Shown: one piece after another, positions 35,420 to 43,688 of the stretch
How the letters are laid out: every line of letters begins with the position of its first letter
How positions within the stretch are numbered: position 1 is the first letter of the stretch
DNA from: Streptomyces thermodiastaticus
GTDB lineage: Bacteria; Actinomycetota; Actinomycetes; Streptomycetales; Streptomycetaceae
Length of the DNA stretch: 64,000 bases
Assembly (NCBI RefSeq): GCF_014656135.1
Contig: NZ_BNBV01000005.1
Location: 181,824-245,823 of the forward strand
Direction of reading: 5' to 3'
Program-made: the position numbers and the translations under genes
Notes under the pieces: model-generated
Databases searched by the model: none
What the model was told of the DNA's origin: nothing
Seen by the model: only the letters and a program-made list of their open reading frames with translations

Positions 35420-36678
35420 CCACCTCGACCATCGCCAAGCCGCAGGCGAAGCCGTCCGCCCGGAACGGCCGCCGGTTCTCCCTGCCGGTGCTCCTGCTGA
35501 TCATCGCGGGCGTCCTGGTCCTGACCTCGGCCGTCCGCCTGATCACCGGCGCGAACGAGATCACCTCCACCGGACAGGTGTCCACCGCGCTGCGGCTGGC
35601 CGTCCCCATCGGCCTGGCGGGCCTGGGCGGCCTGTGGGCCGAGCGCGCCGGTGTGGTCAACATCGGCCTGGAAGGCATGATGATCCTCGGCACCTGGTTC
35701 GGTGCCTGGGCCGGCTACCAGTGGGGCCCGTGGACCGGCGTGGTGTTCGGGATCATCGGCGGCTGCATCGGCGCCGTCCTGCACGCCGTCGCCACCGTGA
35801 CGTTCAACGTCAACCACATCGTCTCCGGTGTGGCCATCAACATCCTGGCCCTGGGCCTCACCCGCTACCTGTCGAAGTTCACCTTCGAGGACGCCCCGCA
35901 GGGCTCCTCCAAGCAGTCCCCGCCGATCGACTCGCTGGGCTCCTTCTCCGTGCCCGGCCTGTCGGACGCGCTGCAGACCCTCAACGGCAAGCACTGGTTC
36001 CTGGTGTCCGACCTGGCCGGCCTGATCGGCGGTGTGTTCACCAACCTGTCGCCGCTGACCGTGGTCGCCGTCGCCCTGGTGCCGCTGTCCTGGTGGGTGC
36101 TGTGGCGCACCGCCTTCGGGCTGCGGCTGCGCTCCTGCGGCGAGAACCCGGTGGCCGCCGAGTCCCTCGGTGTCAACGTCTACCTGTACAAGTACCTCGC
36201 CGTGATCATCTCCGGCGGTTTCGCCGGCCTCGGCGGCGCCTTCCTGTCCATCGTGGCCTCCAACGTCTACCTCGACGGACAGACCGCCGGCCGCGGCTAC
36301 ATCGGCCTCGCCGCGATGATCTTCGGCAACTGGATGCCGGGCGGCCTCGCCCTGGGCGCCGGCCTGTTCGGTTACACCGACAGCCTGAACCTGCGCGGCG
36401 GCACGACCAACGTCCACGCGCTGATCCTGCTGCTGGCGATTCTGCTGGTGTTCGGGGTGGCGTACCTGGTGTGGCGCAAGCGGGTCGTCCCGGCGGTGAT
36501 CACCGCCGTGGTCTCGGCGCTGATGTTCCTCTGGTACGCCGGCACCGACGACGTACCCAAGCAGGTCGTGACCGCGACCCCGTACATCGTCACCCTGCTG
36601 GTGCTGTCGCTGTCCGCGCAGCACCTGCGGATGCCGAAGGCGGACGGCCTGCCGTACCGGAAGGGACAGGGCAAGTGA
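35416..36678 (+). CDS. Nucleoside ABC transporter permease, second subunit
   Basis: A 420-residue permease of the same family (YufQ-like). GLWAERAGVVNIGLEGMMILGTWFGAWAGY is the conserved core; SCGENPVAAESLGVNVYLYKYLAV is the coupling loop; GRGYIGLAAMIFGNWMPGGLALGAGLFG follows. The C-terminal third contains two extra helices (ALILLLAILLVFGVAYLVW and VVPAVITAVVSALMFLWYAG). ATG 35416 is preceded by GAAGGAGG and overlaps the previous stop (ATGA); its own stop overlaps cdd (GTGA). Confidence 0.93.
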   Translation: MTTSTIAKPQAKPSARNGRRFSLPVLLLIIAGVLVLTSAVRLITGANEITSTGQVSTALRLAVPIGLAGLGGLWAERAGVVNIGLEGMMILGTWFGAWAGYQWGPWTGVVFGIIGGCIGAVLHAVATVTFNVNHIVSGVAINILALGLTRYLSKFTFEDAPQGSSKQSPPIDSLGSFSVPGLSDALQTLNGKHWFLVSDLAGLIGGVFTNLSPLTVVAVALVPLSWWVLWRTAFGLRLRSCGENPVAAESLGVNVYLYKYLAVIISGGFAGLGGAFLSIVASNVYLDGQTAGRGYIGLAAMIFGNWMPGGLALGAGLFGYTDSLNLRGGTTNVHALILLLAILLVFGVAYLVWRKRVVPAVITAVVSALMFLWYAGTDDVPKQVVTATPYIVTLLVLSLSAQHLRMPKADGLPYRKGQGK

Positions 36679-37079
36679 CATCCGCGGCGGCGACGGTCGA
36701 CTGGGCGGCACTGCGCGAGGAGGCACGCGCGGCGATGAGCCGGGCCTACGCCCCTTACTCGGGCTACCCGGTCGGCGCCGCCGCCCTCGTCGACGACGGC
36801 CGGATCGTCACCGGCTGCAACGTCGAGAACGCCTCGTACGGCCTCGGCCTGTGCGCGGAGTGCGGTCTGGTCTCGCAGCTGCTCAACAGCGGCGGCGGCC
36901 GGCTGACCCACTTCACCTGCGTGGACGGCCGCGGTGAGATCCTCGTCCCGTGCGGCAGGTGCCGGCAGCTGCTGTACGAGTTCGGCGGGCCGGAGCTGCT
37001 GCTGCAGACCCCGGCGGGCATCCGGCCGCTGTCGCAGATGCTGCCGCAGGCCTTCGGGCCGGAGCATCTGAGCAAGTGA
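36675..37079 (+). CDS. cdd: Cytidine deaminase
   Basis: A 134-residue homotetramer-type cytidine deaminase converting cytidine/deoxycytidine to uridine/deoxyuridine. Zinc site: CNVENASYGLGLCAE (Cys as first ligand, Glu as proton shuttle) and PCGRCRQ. AYAPYSGYPVGAAAL is the conserved substrate loop. GTG 36675 overlaps the permease stop as GTGA, so it is coupled to the transporter: imported pyrimidine nucleosides are deaminated on entry. A hairpin follows before deoA. Confidence 0.95.
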   Translation: MTSAAATVDWAALREEARAAMSRAYAPYSGYPVGAAALVDDGRIVTGCNVENASYGLGLCAECGLVSQLLNSGGGRLTHFTCVDGRGEILVPCGRCRQLLYEFGGPELLLQTPAGIRPLSQMLPQAFGPEHLSK

Positions 37080-37087
37080 ACCACCGA

Positions 37088-37144
37088 GCGGCCCCGTGCG
37101 CGCCGTCCCCCGTGGCCGGCCGGCACGGGGCCGCACCCTTCGCA
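37088..37144 (+). terminator. Hairpin between cdd and deoA
   Basis: GCGGCCCCGTGC (37088-37099) pairs with GCACGGGGCCGC (37133-37144), 12 bp, with a 33-base loop. Possible partial terminator. Confidence 0.5.
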
Positions 37145-37164
37145 CCCGGAAGGAACCGAACCCC

Positions 37165-38448
37165 ATGGCCATGGACGCCATCTCCGTCATCCGCACCAAG
37201 CGGGACCGTGGCGAACTCAGCGACGAGCAGATCGACTGGGTGATCGACGCGTACACCCGCGGGGAGGTCGCCGACGAGCAGATGTCCGCGCTGGCCATGG
37301 CCATCCTGCTCAACGGCATGAACCGCCGGGAGATCGCCCGCTGGACCGCCGCGATGATCGCCTCGGGCGAGCGCATGGACTTCTCCACGCTGTCCCGGCC
37401 GACCGCCGACAAGCACTCCACGGGCGGTGTCGGCGACAAGATCACCCTGCCGCTGGCCCCGCTGGTCGCCGCGTGCGGCGCGGCCGTCCCGCAGCTGTCC
37501 GGCCGCGGCCTCGGCCACACCGGCGGCACCCTGGACAAGCTGGAGTCGATCCCCGGCTGGCGCGCCCTGCTGTCCAACGAGGAGATGCTGTCCGTGCTGG
37601 ACCGCGTGGGCGCGGTGATCTGCGCGGCCGGCGACGGGCTCGCGCCCGCCGACAAGAAGCTCTACGCGCTGCGCGACGTGACCGGCACGGTCGAGGCCAT
37701 CCCGCTGATCGCCTCCTCGATCATGTCCAAGAAGATCGCGGAGGGCACGGGCAGCCTGGTGCTGGACGTGAAGGTCGGCTCCGGTGCCTTCATGAAGACC
37801 GTCGAGGACGCCCGCGAGCTGGCGCGCACGATGGTCGGCCTGGGCACCGACTCCGGCGTGAAGACGGTCGCGCTGCTCACCGACATGTCGACGCCGCTCG
37901 GCCTGACCGCGGGCAACGCCCTGGAGGTGCGCGAGTCGGTGGAGGTCCTGGCGGGAGGCGGCCCGAAGGACGTCGTCGAGCTGACCCTCGCCCTGGCCCG
38001 GGAGATGCTGGACGCGGCCGGCCTGAAGGACGCCGACCCGGCCAAGGCCCTGGCCGACGGCTCGGCGATGGACGTCTGGCGGCGGATGATCGCCGCCCAG
38101 GGAGGCGACCCGGACGCCCCGCTGCCCACCTCGCGCGAACAGCACGTGGTGACGGCGCCCGCCACCGGTGTGCTCACCCGCCTGGACGCCTACGACATCG
38201 GTGTGGCCGCCTGGCGCCTGGGCGCGGGCCGTGCCCGCAAGGAGGACCCGGTGCAGGCCGCGGCCGGCGTGGAACTGCACGCCAAGCCGGGCGACACGGT
38301 GACGGCCGGCCAGCCCCTGCTGACCCTGCACACCGACACCCCCGAGCGCTTCGACTATGCGCTGCAGGCGGTGGAGGGTTCGTTCGACATCGCGGCACCG
38401 GGCACAGAGTTCACGCCCTCGCCGGTGGTGCTGGAGCGTATCGCCTGA
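37165..38448 (+). CDS. deoA: Thymidine phosphorylase (pyrimidine-nucleoside phosphorylase)
   Basis: A 427-residue enzyme that phosphorolyses thymidine/deoxyuridine to base and deoxyribose 1-phosphate. Conserved segments: MAMAILLNGM, DKHSTGGVGDKITLPLAPLVAACG (phosphate site), SGRGLGHTGGTLDKLESIPGW, and ALRDVTGTVEAIPLIASSIMSKKIAEG. ATG 37165 has GGAAGGA about 10 bases upstream; ATG 37171 is in frame. Product feeds the mutase, DeoC and ALDH genes found about 20 kb away. A strong hairpin follows the gene. Confidence 0.95.
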   Translation: MAMDAISVIRTKRDRGELSDEQIDWVIDAYTRGEVADEQMSALAMAILLNGMNRREIARWTAAMIASGERMDFSTLSRPTADKHSTGGVGDKITLPLAPLVAACGAAVPQLSGRGLGHTGGTLDKLESIPGWRALLSNEEMLSVLDRVGAVICAAGDGLAPADKKLYALRDVTGTVEAIPLIASSIMSKKIAEGTGSLVLDVKVGSGAFMKTVEDARELARTMVGLGTDSGVKTVALLTDMSTPLGLTAGNALEVRESVEVLAGGGPKDVVELTLALAREMLDAAGLKDADPAKALADGSAMDVWRRMIAAQGGDPDAPLPTSREQHVVTAPATGVLTRLDAYDIGVAAWRLGAGRARKEDPVQAAAGVELHAKPGDTVTAGQPLLTLHTDTPERFDYALQAVEGSFDIAAPGTEFTPSPVVLERIA

Positions 38449-38470
38449 TCAGGCGCTTCCTCCTTCGGGT

Positions 38471-38504
38471 GAACGGGACCGGTGGATCCGCGCCGGTCCC
38501 GTTC
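38471..38504 (+). terminator. Terminator of the nucleoside operon
   Basis: GAACGGGACCGG (38471-38482) pairs with CCGGTCCCGTTC (38493-38504), 12-bp perfect stem, 10-base loop, 22 bases past deoA. Confidence 0.75.
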
Positions 38505-38570
38505 GGCATGCCGGGACCGGTGACGCACCGCTGGGCAAGCCGCCATGAGCGCGGCACGCTCGTTGCGGAC

Positions 38571-38799
38571 CTCGAAGACACCCGCGGTCACCGCCGTGCT
38601 CAGGGCCGTCACCAGCAGCCGGCCGGAGAAGATCACCGAGGTCCGCACGGGCCGGCGTGGTGAACAGCAGCGCCGGGGTGGCCGCATGGAAGGCCAGCCC
38701 GGTCAGCACCTCCCGGCCCTGTGCGCCGAGCGAGCCGCGCCGGCCGCTCGCATAGCCGGCCCCGATGACGACCGCGATCACCGCGAACCCGCTCAGCAC
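38571..38799 (-). pseudogene. Truncated, frameshifted AEC family transporter remnant
   Basis: From GTG 38799 the minus strand encodes LSGFAVIAVVIGAGYASGRRGSLGAQGREVLTGLAFHAATPALLFTTPARADL, the N-terminus of an auxin-efflux-carrier family transporter. Near 38635-38640 the frame must shift to continue with VIFSGRLLVTALSTAVTAGVF, after which similarity stops at about 38574. Normal members are about 300 residues, so roughly three quarters of the gene is gone. The flanking 38800-38960 holds nothing recognisable. Confidence 0.7.
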
Positions 38800-38960
38800 A
38801 ACCCTCGGGTGCGCCGGACCGAGGGGTCGATGTGAACTGTGCCCGGTGGTGGCGGCAAGGGGCGGGACCGTGTGCCGGGGACGGGCGTCGCTGCCGGACG
38901 TGCGGGCGGCCGGGCGGCGCCGCGAACGGCGCTGACCGCGGCGACTTACGACGCCTGCCG

Positions 38961-39899
38961 TCACGCGAAGGCCGCGCCGATGGCGTCGCCGATCTCGTTC
39001 AGCACGTCGCGTGCGATCCGGACGTCGCGGGTGAAGGACAGAAAGGCGTGGGGCACTCCCACGACCGGCCGGTGCGTCACCGGCACTCCTGCCGCGCGGA
39101 GCGCCTCCGCGTACCGGACGCCCTGGTCGCGCAGGGGGTCGAGCTCGGCCGTGACGATGAAGGCGGGCGGAAGCCCGGCGAGGTCCACCGCGCGCAGCGG
39201 TGAGACGCGGGGATCGGCGCCCTCGTCGGGGGTGTTCAGGTAGGCGCCCCAGAACCACTCCAGCCAGGGGTGCGTCAGCAGCGGTCCGGCGGCGTGCTCG
39301 TACATCGACGCGCTGTCGTCGAAGCGGTCGGTCGCGGGGTAGGCGAGGGCCTGGAAGGCGACGGCCGGTCCGCCGCGCCGCCCGGCCTCCTGCGCGGTGA
39401 CGGCGGCGAGGTTGCCTCCCGCGCTCTCCCCGAACAGGGCGATGCGCCGCGGATCGGCACCGAAGGTGCCCGCGTGCTGCCCGGCCCACTCCAGGGCCGC
39501 GTACGCGTCCTCGACGGCCGCCGGGAACCGGTGCTGAGGTGCCAGCCGGTAGCCGACGGAGACGACGACGGTCCGCGACCGGGTCGCGACGACGCGGGCG
39601 AAGTGGTCCTGGGTGTCGAGGTCGCCGAAGACCCAGCCGCCGCCGTGGAAGAACAGCGTCACCGGGGCGGGTGCACCCGGCGGGACCGTCTCGGGTGTGC
39701 AGATGCGGACGGGCACGTCGTGGTCGCCGTTGCGGAAGGCGGTGTCGCGCACCTCGCGCACCGGGACGGTGTCACCGGCGAACGCGGCGAACGCGCGGCC
39801 GGCGGCGCGGTTCTCCGCCACGGTCAGGGTGTTGGGGGCCGGTGAGGGGGTCGCGGCCAGATCGTCGAGCACGGTCCGCATCTGCGGGTCGAGGGCCAT
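38961..39899 (-). CDS. Alpha/beta hydrolase, hormone-sensitive-lipase family esterase
   Basis: A 312-residue carboxylesterase of family IV. Oxyanion-hole motif FFHGGGWVFGD, nucleophile elbow LFGESAGGNLAA, acid in ELDPLRDQG and histidine in GVPHAFLSF complete the triad. ATG 39899 is preceded by AAGGTG. It is divergent from a TetR regulator gene and two TTGGAA-N6-TTCCAA operators lie between them, so the esterase is probably repressed until an ester or related ligand appears. No signal peptide: cytosolic. Confidence 0.92.
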   Translation of the reverse strand: MALDPQMRTVLDDLAATPSPAPNTLTVAENRAAGRAFAAFAGDTVPVREVRDTAFRNGDHDVPVRICTPETVPPGAPAPVTLFFHGGGWVFGDLDTQDHFARVVATRSRTVVVSVGYRLAPQHRFPAAVEDAYAALEWAGQHAGTFGADPRRIALFGESAGGNLAAVTAQEAGRRGGPAVAFQALAYPATDRFDDSASMYEHAAGPLLTHPWLEWFWGAYLNTPDEGADPRVSPLRAVDLAGLPPAFIVTAELDPLRDQGVRYAEALRAAGVPVTHRPVVGVPHAFLSFTRDVRIARDVLNEIGDAIGAAFA

Positions 39900-39942
39900 G
39901 AGCGGCACCTTTCGCGGCTGTTTGGGGCGTTGTGCCAAGGCG

Positions 39943-39960
39943 TTGGAATGAACGCTCCAA
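39943..39960. promoter_or_regulatory. TetR-type operator copy 1 (esterase side)
   Basis: TTGGAATGAACGCTCCAA, matching TTGGAA-N6-TTCCAA at 11 of 12 arm positions, 44 bases upstream of the esterase start. Confidence 0.7.
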
Positions 39961-39975
39961 CCGTAGGGACGGCGA

Positions 39976-39997
39976 GATTGGAAAGTCAATTCCAATC
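39976..39997. promoter_or_regulatory. TetR-type operator copy 2 (regulator side)
   Basis: GATTGGAA (39976-39983) and TTCCAATC (39990-39997) form a perfect 8-bp inverted repeat with a 6-base centre. It covers the expected -35 region of the TetR gene, whose -10 (TAGGCT, 40003-40008) follows. Confidence 0.8.
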
Positions 39998-40015
39998 GTC
40001 GGTAGGCTGACGTCC

Positions 40016-40744
40016 ATGCAGACGCGCAGCAGTGTCGAGTTCCGGGACAGGGCGGCGAGCGACGAGAGCGGTCGTGGCAGGGCGGCGAGCACCGAAGGGG
40101 GGCGCCGCACACGGGACCGCATCCTGCAGGCGGCCGCCCAGCTGATGTTCCGGCAGGGCGTCGCCGGCACGAGCATCCCCGACGTGCAGCGCCACGCCCG
40201 GGTGAGTGCCTCGCAGATCTACCACTACTTCGGGGACAAGAAGGGCCTCGCGGCGGCGGTGATCGAGTACCAGAGCGCCATGAAGCTCGAACAGCAGCGG
40301 CCCCTGCTCGACCACCTGGACAGCATCGACGCGCTGCGGGAGTGGTGCGAACGTGCCGCCGCCCGCCTGGACGCCGTGCACTGCGCCGGAGGGTGCGAGA
40401 TCGGCTCCCTCGCGAGCGAGCTGTCGGACAGCGACCCCTCGGCCCGCGTCCGCCTGGCCAGGGCGTTCGCCGCATGGCAGGAGGCGATCGAATCCGGGCT
40501 CACGCGCATGCGTGAGCGCGGCGACCTCGCGGCCGACGAGGACGTCACGGCGCTCGCGGGCGCGCTGCTGGCCGCGATCCAGGGCGGCATGCTCCTGTCG
40601 CAGGTCAACCAGGACGCCACCCCGTACCGCCGCGCGGTCACCGTGGTCATCGACCACATCGCGGACCGTGTCGCGGCGGCCCGGGCCGCGCGGTCCGCCG
40701 CCGACCGCCGACCGGGGGCCGGCCGCGACCGTGCGACGCGGTGA
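40016..40744 (+). CDS. TetR/AcrR family regulator
   Basis: A 242-residue repressor. The helix-turn-helix region is RTRDRILQAAAQLMFRQGVAGTSIPDVQRHARVSASQIYHYFGDKKGLAAAVIEYQ, preceded by a 30-residue polar extension; the C-terminal domain (CEIGSLASELSDSDPSARVRLARAFAAWQEAIESGLTRMRERGDL) resembles the TetR_C subgroup with a conserved Cys. ATG 40016 lies 7 bases after TAGGCT, indicating a leaderless transcript. Flanking operators predict autoregulation and control of the divergent esterase. Confidence 0.9.
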   Translation: MQTRSSVEFRDRAASDESGRGRAASTEGGRRTRDRILQAAAQLMFRQGVAGTSIPDVQRHARVSASQIYHYFGDKKGLAAAVIEYQSAMKLEQQRPLLDHLDSIDALREWCERAAARLDAVHCAGGCEIGSLASELSDSDPSARVRLARAFAAWQEAIESGLTRMRERGDLAADEDVTALAGALLAAIQGGMLLSQVNQDATPYRRAVTVVIDHIADRVAAARAARSAADRRPGAGRDRATR

Positions 40745-40774
40745 CCTCCCGCACCGGTGACGGCCGCCGTGGTG

Positions 40775-41275
40775 TCAGCGGCCCCGCCCGGCCCGGCCGT
40801 GTTCCTCCTCCAGGCGCGGCGGCAGCCCGAACAGCGGGAACAGCCGCGAGGTGTCGAGGAAGCAGTGGAACCCGGTGATGCGGCTCGTCGAGATCTCCAG
40901 CACCTGTATGGCCCATGGCGTCCAGCCGCCCTGCTCCGCATCCGGTTTGTACGGGGCGTAGGCGGGCAGCCCGTTGGCCGCCACCGGTATCAGGCGGGAG
41001 CCCGCGCAGGAGGCGCCGATGGTGGTCATCAAACCGGTGATGTCCGCCGCCCCGGACAGCCACAGGTCGAACGGCGGCATCGTCATGACCGCGTCCTCGT
41101 GCAGCAGCGCGGTCAGCGTCGTCATGTCGTAGCGCTCGAAGGCCTCCACGTAGCCGTCCAGCAGCGTGCGCTGCTCCGCGTCCAGCGGGTCGGACACCGC
41201 CGCCCGCGCACCGCGGTCCGCCCGCGCGGCGAGGGTCGCGCGGGCCCGCTGCAGCGCGCTCAGGGAAGGCGGGCG
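40775..41275 (-). pseudogene. C-terminal remnant of a SigX5-type sigma factor (SnoaL domain)
   Basis: The open part (GTG 41197 to 40775, 140 codons) encodes a SnoaL-like domain: LLDGYVEAFERYDMTTLTALLHEDAVMTMPPFDLWLSG, GSRLIPVAANGLPAYAPYKPD and FLDTSRLFPLFGLPPRL, the C-terminus of ECF sigma factors of the SigJ/SigG/SigX5 kind. The same frame continues upstream as LSALQRARATLAARAD, the end of sigma region 4, then meets the stop of the MFS gene. Regions 2 and most of 4 are missing, so the gene is truncated. It could still be translated as a free SnoaL domain, but no ribosome site is evident. Confidence 0.72.
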
Positions 41276-42601
41276 TCAGGCGGTCGCCGGATCCCGGTGG
41301 CGGGCCTCCGCCCTGGCCGCCCGCGTCCCGAGCAGGGTGATCACCCCGACGCCCAGCATGGCCAGCAGGCCCACCGCGACCGTGCCGGGCCAGCCCTCGG
41401 CGTGGAAGGCCGTCGCGCCGACCGTGCTGCCGGCGCTGGAGCCGATGTAGTACATCGACTGGTACAGGGCAGAGGCCTGCGCCCGCCCGCGGGACGCCGT
41501 CCTGCTGACCGCCGACGAGGCCACCGCGTGCCCGGCGAAGAAGCCCGCCGTGATCAGCACCAGGCCCAGCAGGACCAGCACCACCGAGTCCGCCAGCGAC
41601 ACCAGCAGACCCGCCGCGGTCGTGGCACCCGCGAGGTACAGGGCACCCCTGCGGCCCAGCCGGCGCACCAGCCGGCCCGCCGCCGACGCCGACACCGTGC
41701 CCACCAGGTACACCAGGAACACCGACCCGACGATGCCCTGCGGCAGCGAGAACGGCGCCTCGGTCAGGCGGTAGCCGATCGCCGTGTAGACGCCGCCGAA
41801 GACCGTCATGAACAGCGCGCCGATCGCGTACAGGCGGCGCAGCAGCGGGTTGGCCAGGTGGTCGCGGACCGTGCCCAGCAGGACGCGGGGACGCAGCGAG
41901 CCGGCCGTGAAGTGCCGCGGCGCGGGCAGCAGCATCCGGAACGCCACCGCGCAGACCACCGCGATCACGCCGATCACCCCGACGGCGACCCGCCAGCCCC
42001 ACTCCTGGGCGATCCAGCCGCCGATGATCCGGCCGCTCATCCCGCCCACGCTGTTGCCGGCCACGAACAGACCGATCGCCGTGACCAGCGCCGAGGGCCT
42101 GACCTCCTCCGCCATGTACGCCTGCGCCGAGGCGGGCAGGCCCGCCAGCGCCGCGCCCTGCAACGCCCGCAGCACCACCAGCACGCCCAGCGAGGGCGCG
42201 AAGGGCACCAGCAGACCGAGGGTCACCGCGACCGCCAGGGACGCCGTCATCACCGTCCGCCGGCCGAAACGTTCCGACAGGGCGCTCATCGGCAGCACGA
42301 AGACGGCCAGGCCGCCGGTGGCCGCCGCCACCGTCCAGCTCGCGTCGCCCGCCGCCACCCGGAAGTCGTCGGAGACCAGCGGCAGCAGCGCCTGCGTGGA
42401 GTACAGCAGGGCGAAGGTGGCGACTCCGGCCAGGAACAGGGCGAAGCTCATCCGCCGGTAACCGGGGCCGCCGGGGATCATCCGGGAGTCGGTGCCGGAG
42501 GCGGTGCCGGGCGTGGCGCCGGCGGTGGATCCGTAATCGGAGGCGGGGGCGGTGTCAGCGGCGCCCACGGTGGTGGACGCCCCGGTATCGGCGGGATTCA
42601 T
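41276..42601 (-). CDS. MFS transporter
   Basis: A 441-residue major-facilitator protein with about 12 helices, similar to the YnfM/Bcr-like drug or amino-acid efflux group. SFALFLAGVATFALLYSTQALLPLVSDDF starts helix 1; ALSERFGRRTVMTASL is the motif-A loop between helices 2 and 3; the second half repeats it (GRLVRRLGRRGALYLAG). An Ala/Thr/Gly-rich 48-residue N-terminus precedes the core. ATG 42601 is divergent from a LysR regulator gene 63 bases away, the likely controller. Substrate unknown. Confidence 0.9.
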   Translation of the reverse strand: MNPADTGASTTVGAADTAPASDYGSTAGATPGTASGTDSRMIPGGPGYRRMSFALFLAGVATFALLYSTQALLPLVSDDFRVAAGDASWTVAAATGGLAVFVLPMSALSERFGRRTVMTASLAVAVTLGLLVPFAPSLGVLVVLRALQGAALAGLPASAQAYMAEEVRPSALVTAIGLFVAGNSVGGMSGRIIGGWIAQEWGWRVAVGVIGVIAVVCAVAFRMLLPAPRHFTAGSLRPRVLLGTVRDHLANPLLRRLYAIGALFMTVFGGVYTAIGYRLTEAPFSLPQGIVGSVFLVYLVGTVSASAAGRLVRRLGRRGALYLAGATTAAGLLVSLADSVVLVLLGLVLITAGFFAGHAVASSAVSRTASRGRAQASALYQSMYYIGSSAGSTVGATAFHAEGWPGTVAVGLLAMLGVGVITLLGTRAARAEARHRDPATA

Positions 42602-42630
42602 GCCTCGACCGTAGGGAGGCCGTCACTGAT

Positions 42631-42650
42631 CCGTCCAATGCATGGAACGG
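42631..42650. promoter_or_regulatory. Putative LysR operator
   Basis: CCGTCCAATGCATGGAACGG is an imperfect 20-bp palindrome (16 of 20 symmetric positions) centred on ATGCAT, between the MFS and LysR genes and adjacent to the regulator -10 GATAAT (42652-42657). Confidence 0.5.
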
Positions 42651-42664
42651 CGATAATCGTTCCC

Positions 42665-43642
42665 ATGGTGCATCAGTCAAGGTCGCGAGTCCGGCTGTCA
42701 CCGTCCGGTGACACAGAAGACATCTCGGGAAACGGTGAGGAGTTCGCCCGGCTGCTCGCGCCGCGCCTCGCCCACTTCGCCGGCGTCGCCCGCACCGAGC
42801 ATGTCACGCGCGCCGCACAGGAGATGGGCGTCCCCCAGTCCACGCTCTCGCGCGCGATGGTCCGCCTGGAACAGGATCTCGGGGTCGACCTGTTCGCCCG
42901 CCGGGGCCGGACCGTCTCCCTCACCCCCGCCGGGCGCACCTTCCTCGCCTCCGTCGAACGTGCCCTCGCCGAGATCGAGCGGGCAGCCGAGCAGGTGCGC
43001 GCCGACGCCGACCCGGCCACCGGCAAGGTCGCCTTCGGCTTCCTGCACACCATGGGCGCCGAGACCGTGCCCGGCCTGCTGCACGCCTTCCGCGCCGATC
43101 ATCCCCGGGTCCGCTTCAGCCTGGTGCAGGACCACGGCGGGGCCATGCTGGAGCGGCTGCGCGCCGGCGAGCTGGACCTGTGCCTGACCTCGCCCGTGCC
43201 GGACGCCCCGGACCTGGTGGCCCGCCGCCTCGACGAGCAGAAACTGCGCCTGGTGGTGCCCGAGGGTCACCGGCTGGCCGGGCGCCGCCGGATCCGGCTC
43301 GCCGAGGCCGCTGAGGAAACGTTTGTGACCCTGGAACCCGGCTACGGCATGCGCCGCATCACCGACGCCCTGTGCCGCGAGGCCGGCTTCACCCCGCGCA
43401 TCGCCTTCGAGGGGGAGGAGACGGAGACCCTGCGCGGCCTGGTCGCCGCCGGGCTGGGCGTCGCCCTGCTGCCGCCGCCTCCCGTGCCCCGGCCGGGGGT
43501 GGCCGAGCTGACGGTCACGGCCCCGCGCGCGGTGCGCGAGATCGGCGTCGCCTGGCTCGACGGCCGGCCGGAGACGCCCCCGGTGGCGGCGTTCAAGAAG
43601 TTCCTGCTCTCCCGCCGGGGCCGCCTGCTGCACCAGCCGTGA
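42665..43642 (+). CDS. LysR family transcriptional regulator
   Basis: A 325-residue regulator. The winged helix-turn-helix is LAPRLAHFAGVARTEHVTRAAQEMGVPQSTLSRAMVRLEQDLGVDLFARRGRTVSLTPAGRTFL; the periplasmic-binding-like effector domain follows (VAFGFLHTMGAETVPGLLHAF to GVAWLDGRPETPPVAAFKKFL). ATG 42665 lies 7 bases after GATAAT, so a leaderless mRNA is likely. A 25-residue polar leader precedes the DNA-binding domain. It probably controls the divergent MFS gene. Confidence 0.92.
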   Translation: MVHQSRSRVRLSPSGDTEDISGNGEEFARLLAPRLAHFAGVARTEHVTRAAQEMGVPQSTLSRAMVRLEQDLGVDLFARRGRTVSLTPAGRTFLASVERALAEIERAAEQVRADADPATGKVAFGFLHTMGAETVPGLLHAFRADHPRVRFSLVQDHGGAMLERLRAGELDLCLTSPVPDAPDLVARRLDEQKLRLVVPEGHRLAGRRRIRLAEAAEETFVTLEPGYGMRRITDALCREAGFTPRIAFEGEETETLRGLVAAGLGVALLPPPPVPRPGVAELTVTAPRAVREIGVAWLDGRPETPPVAAFKKFLLSRRGRLLHQP

Positions 43643-43688
43643 GACCTCGGGCCGACTCCGCGATGGCGGCACCCGCGGCCGACCAGGG

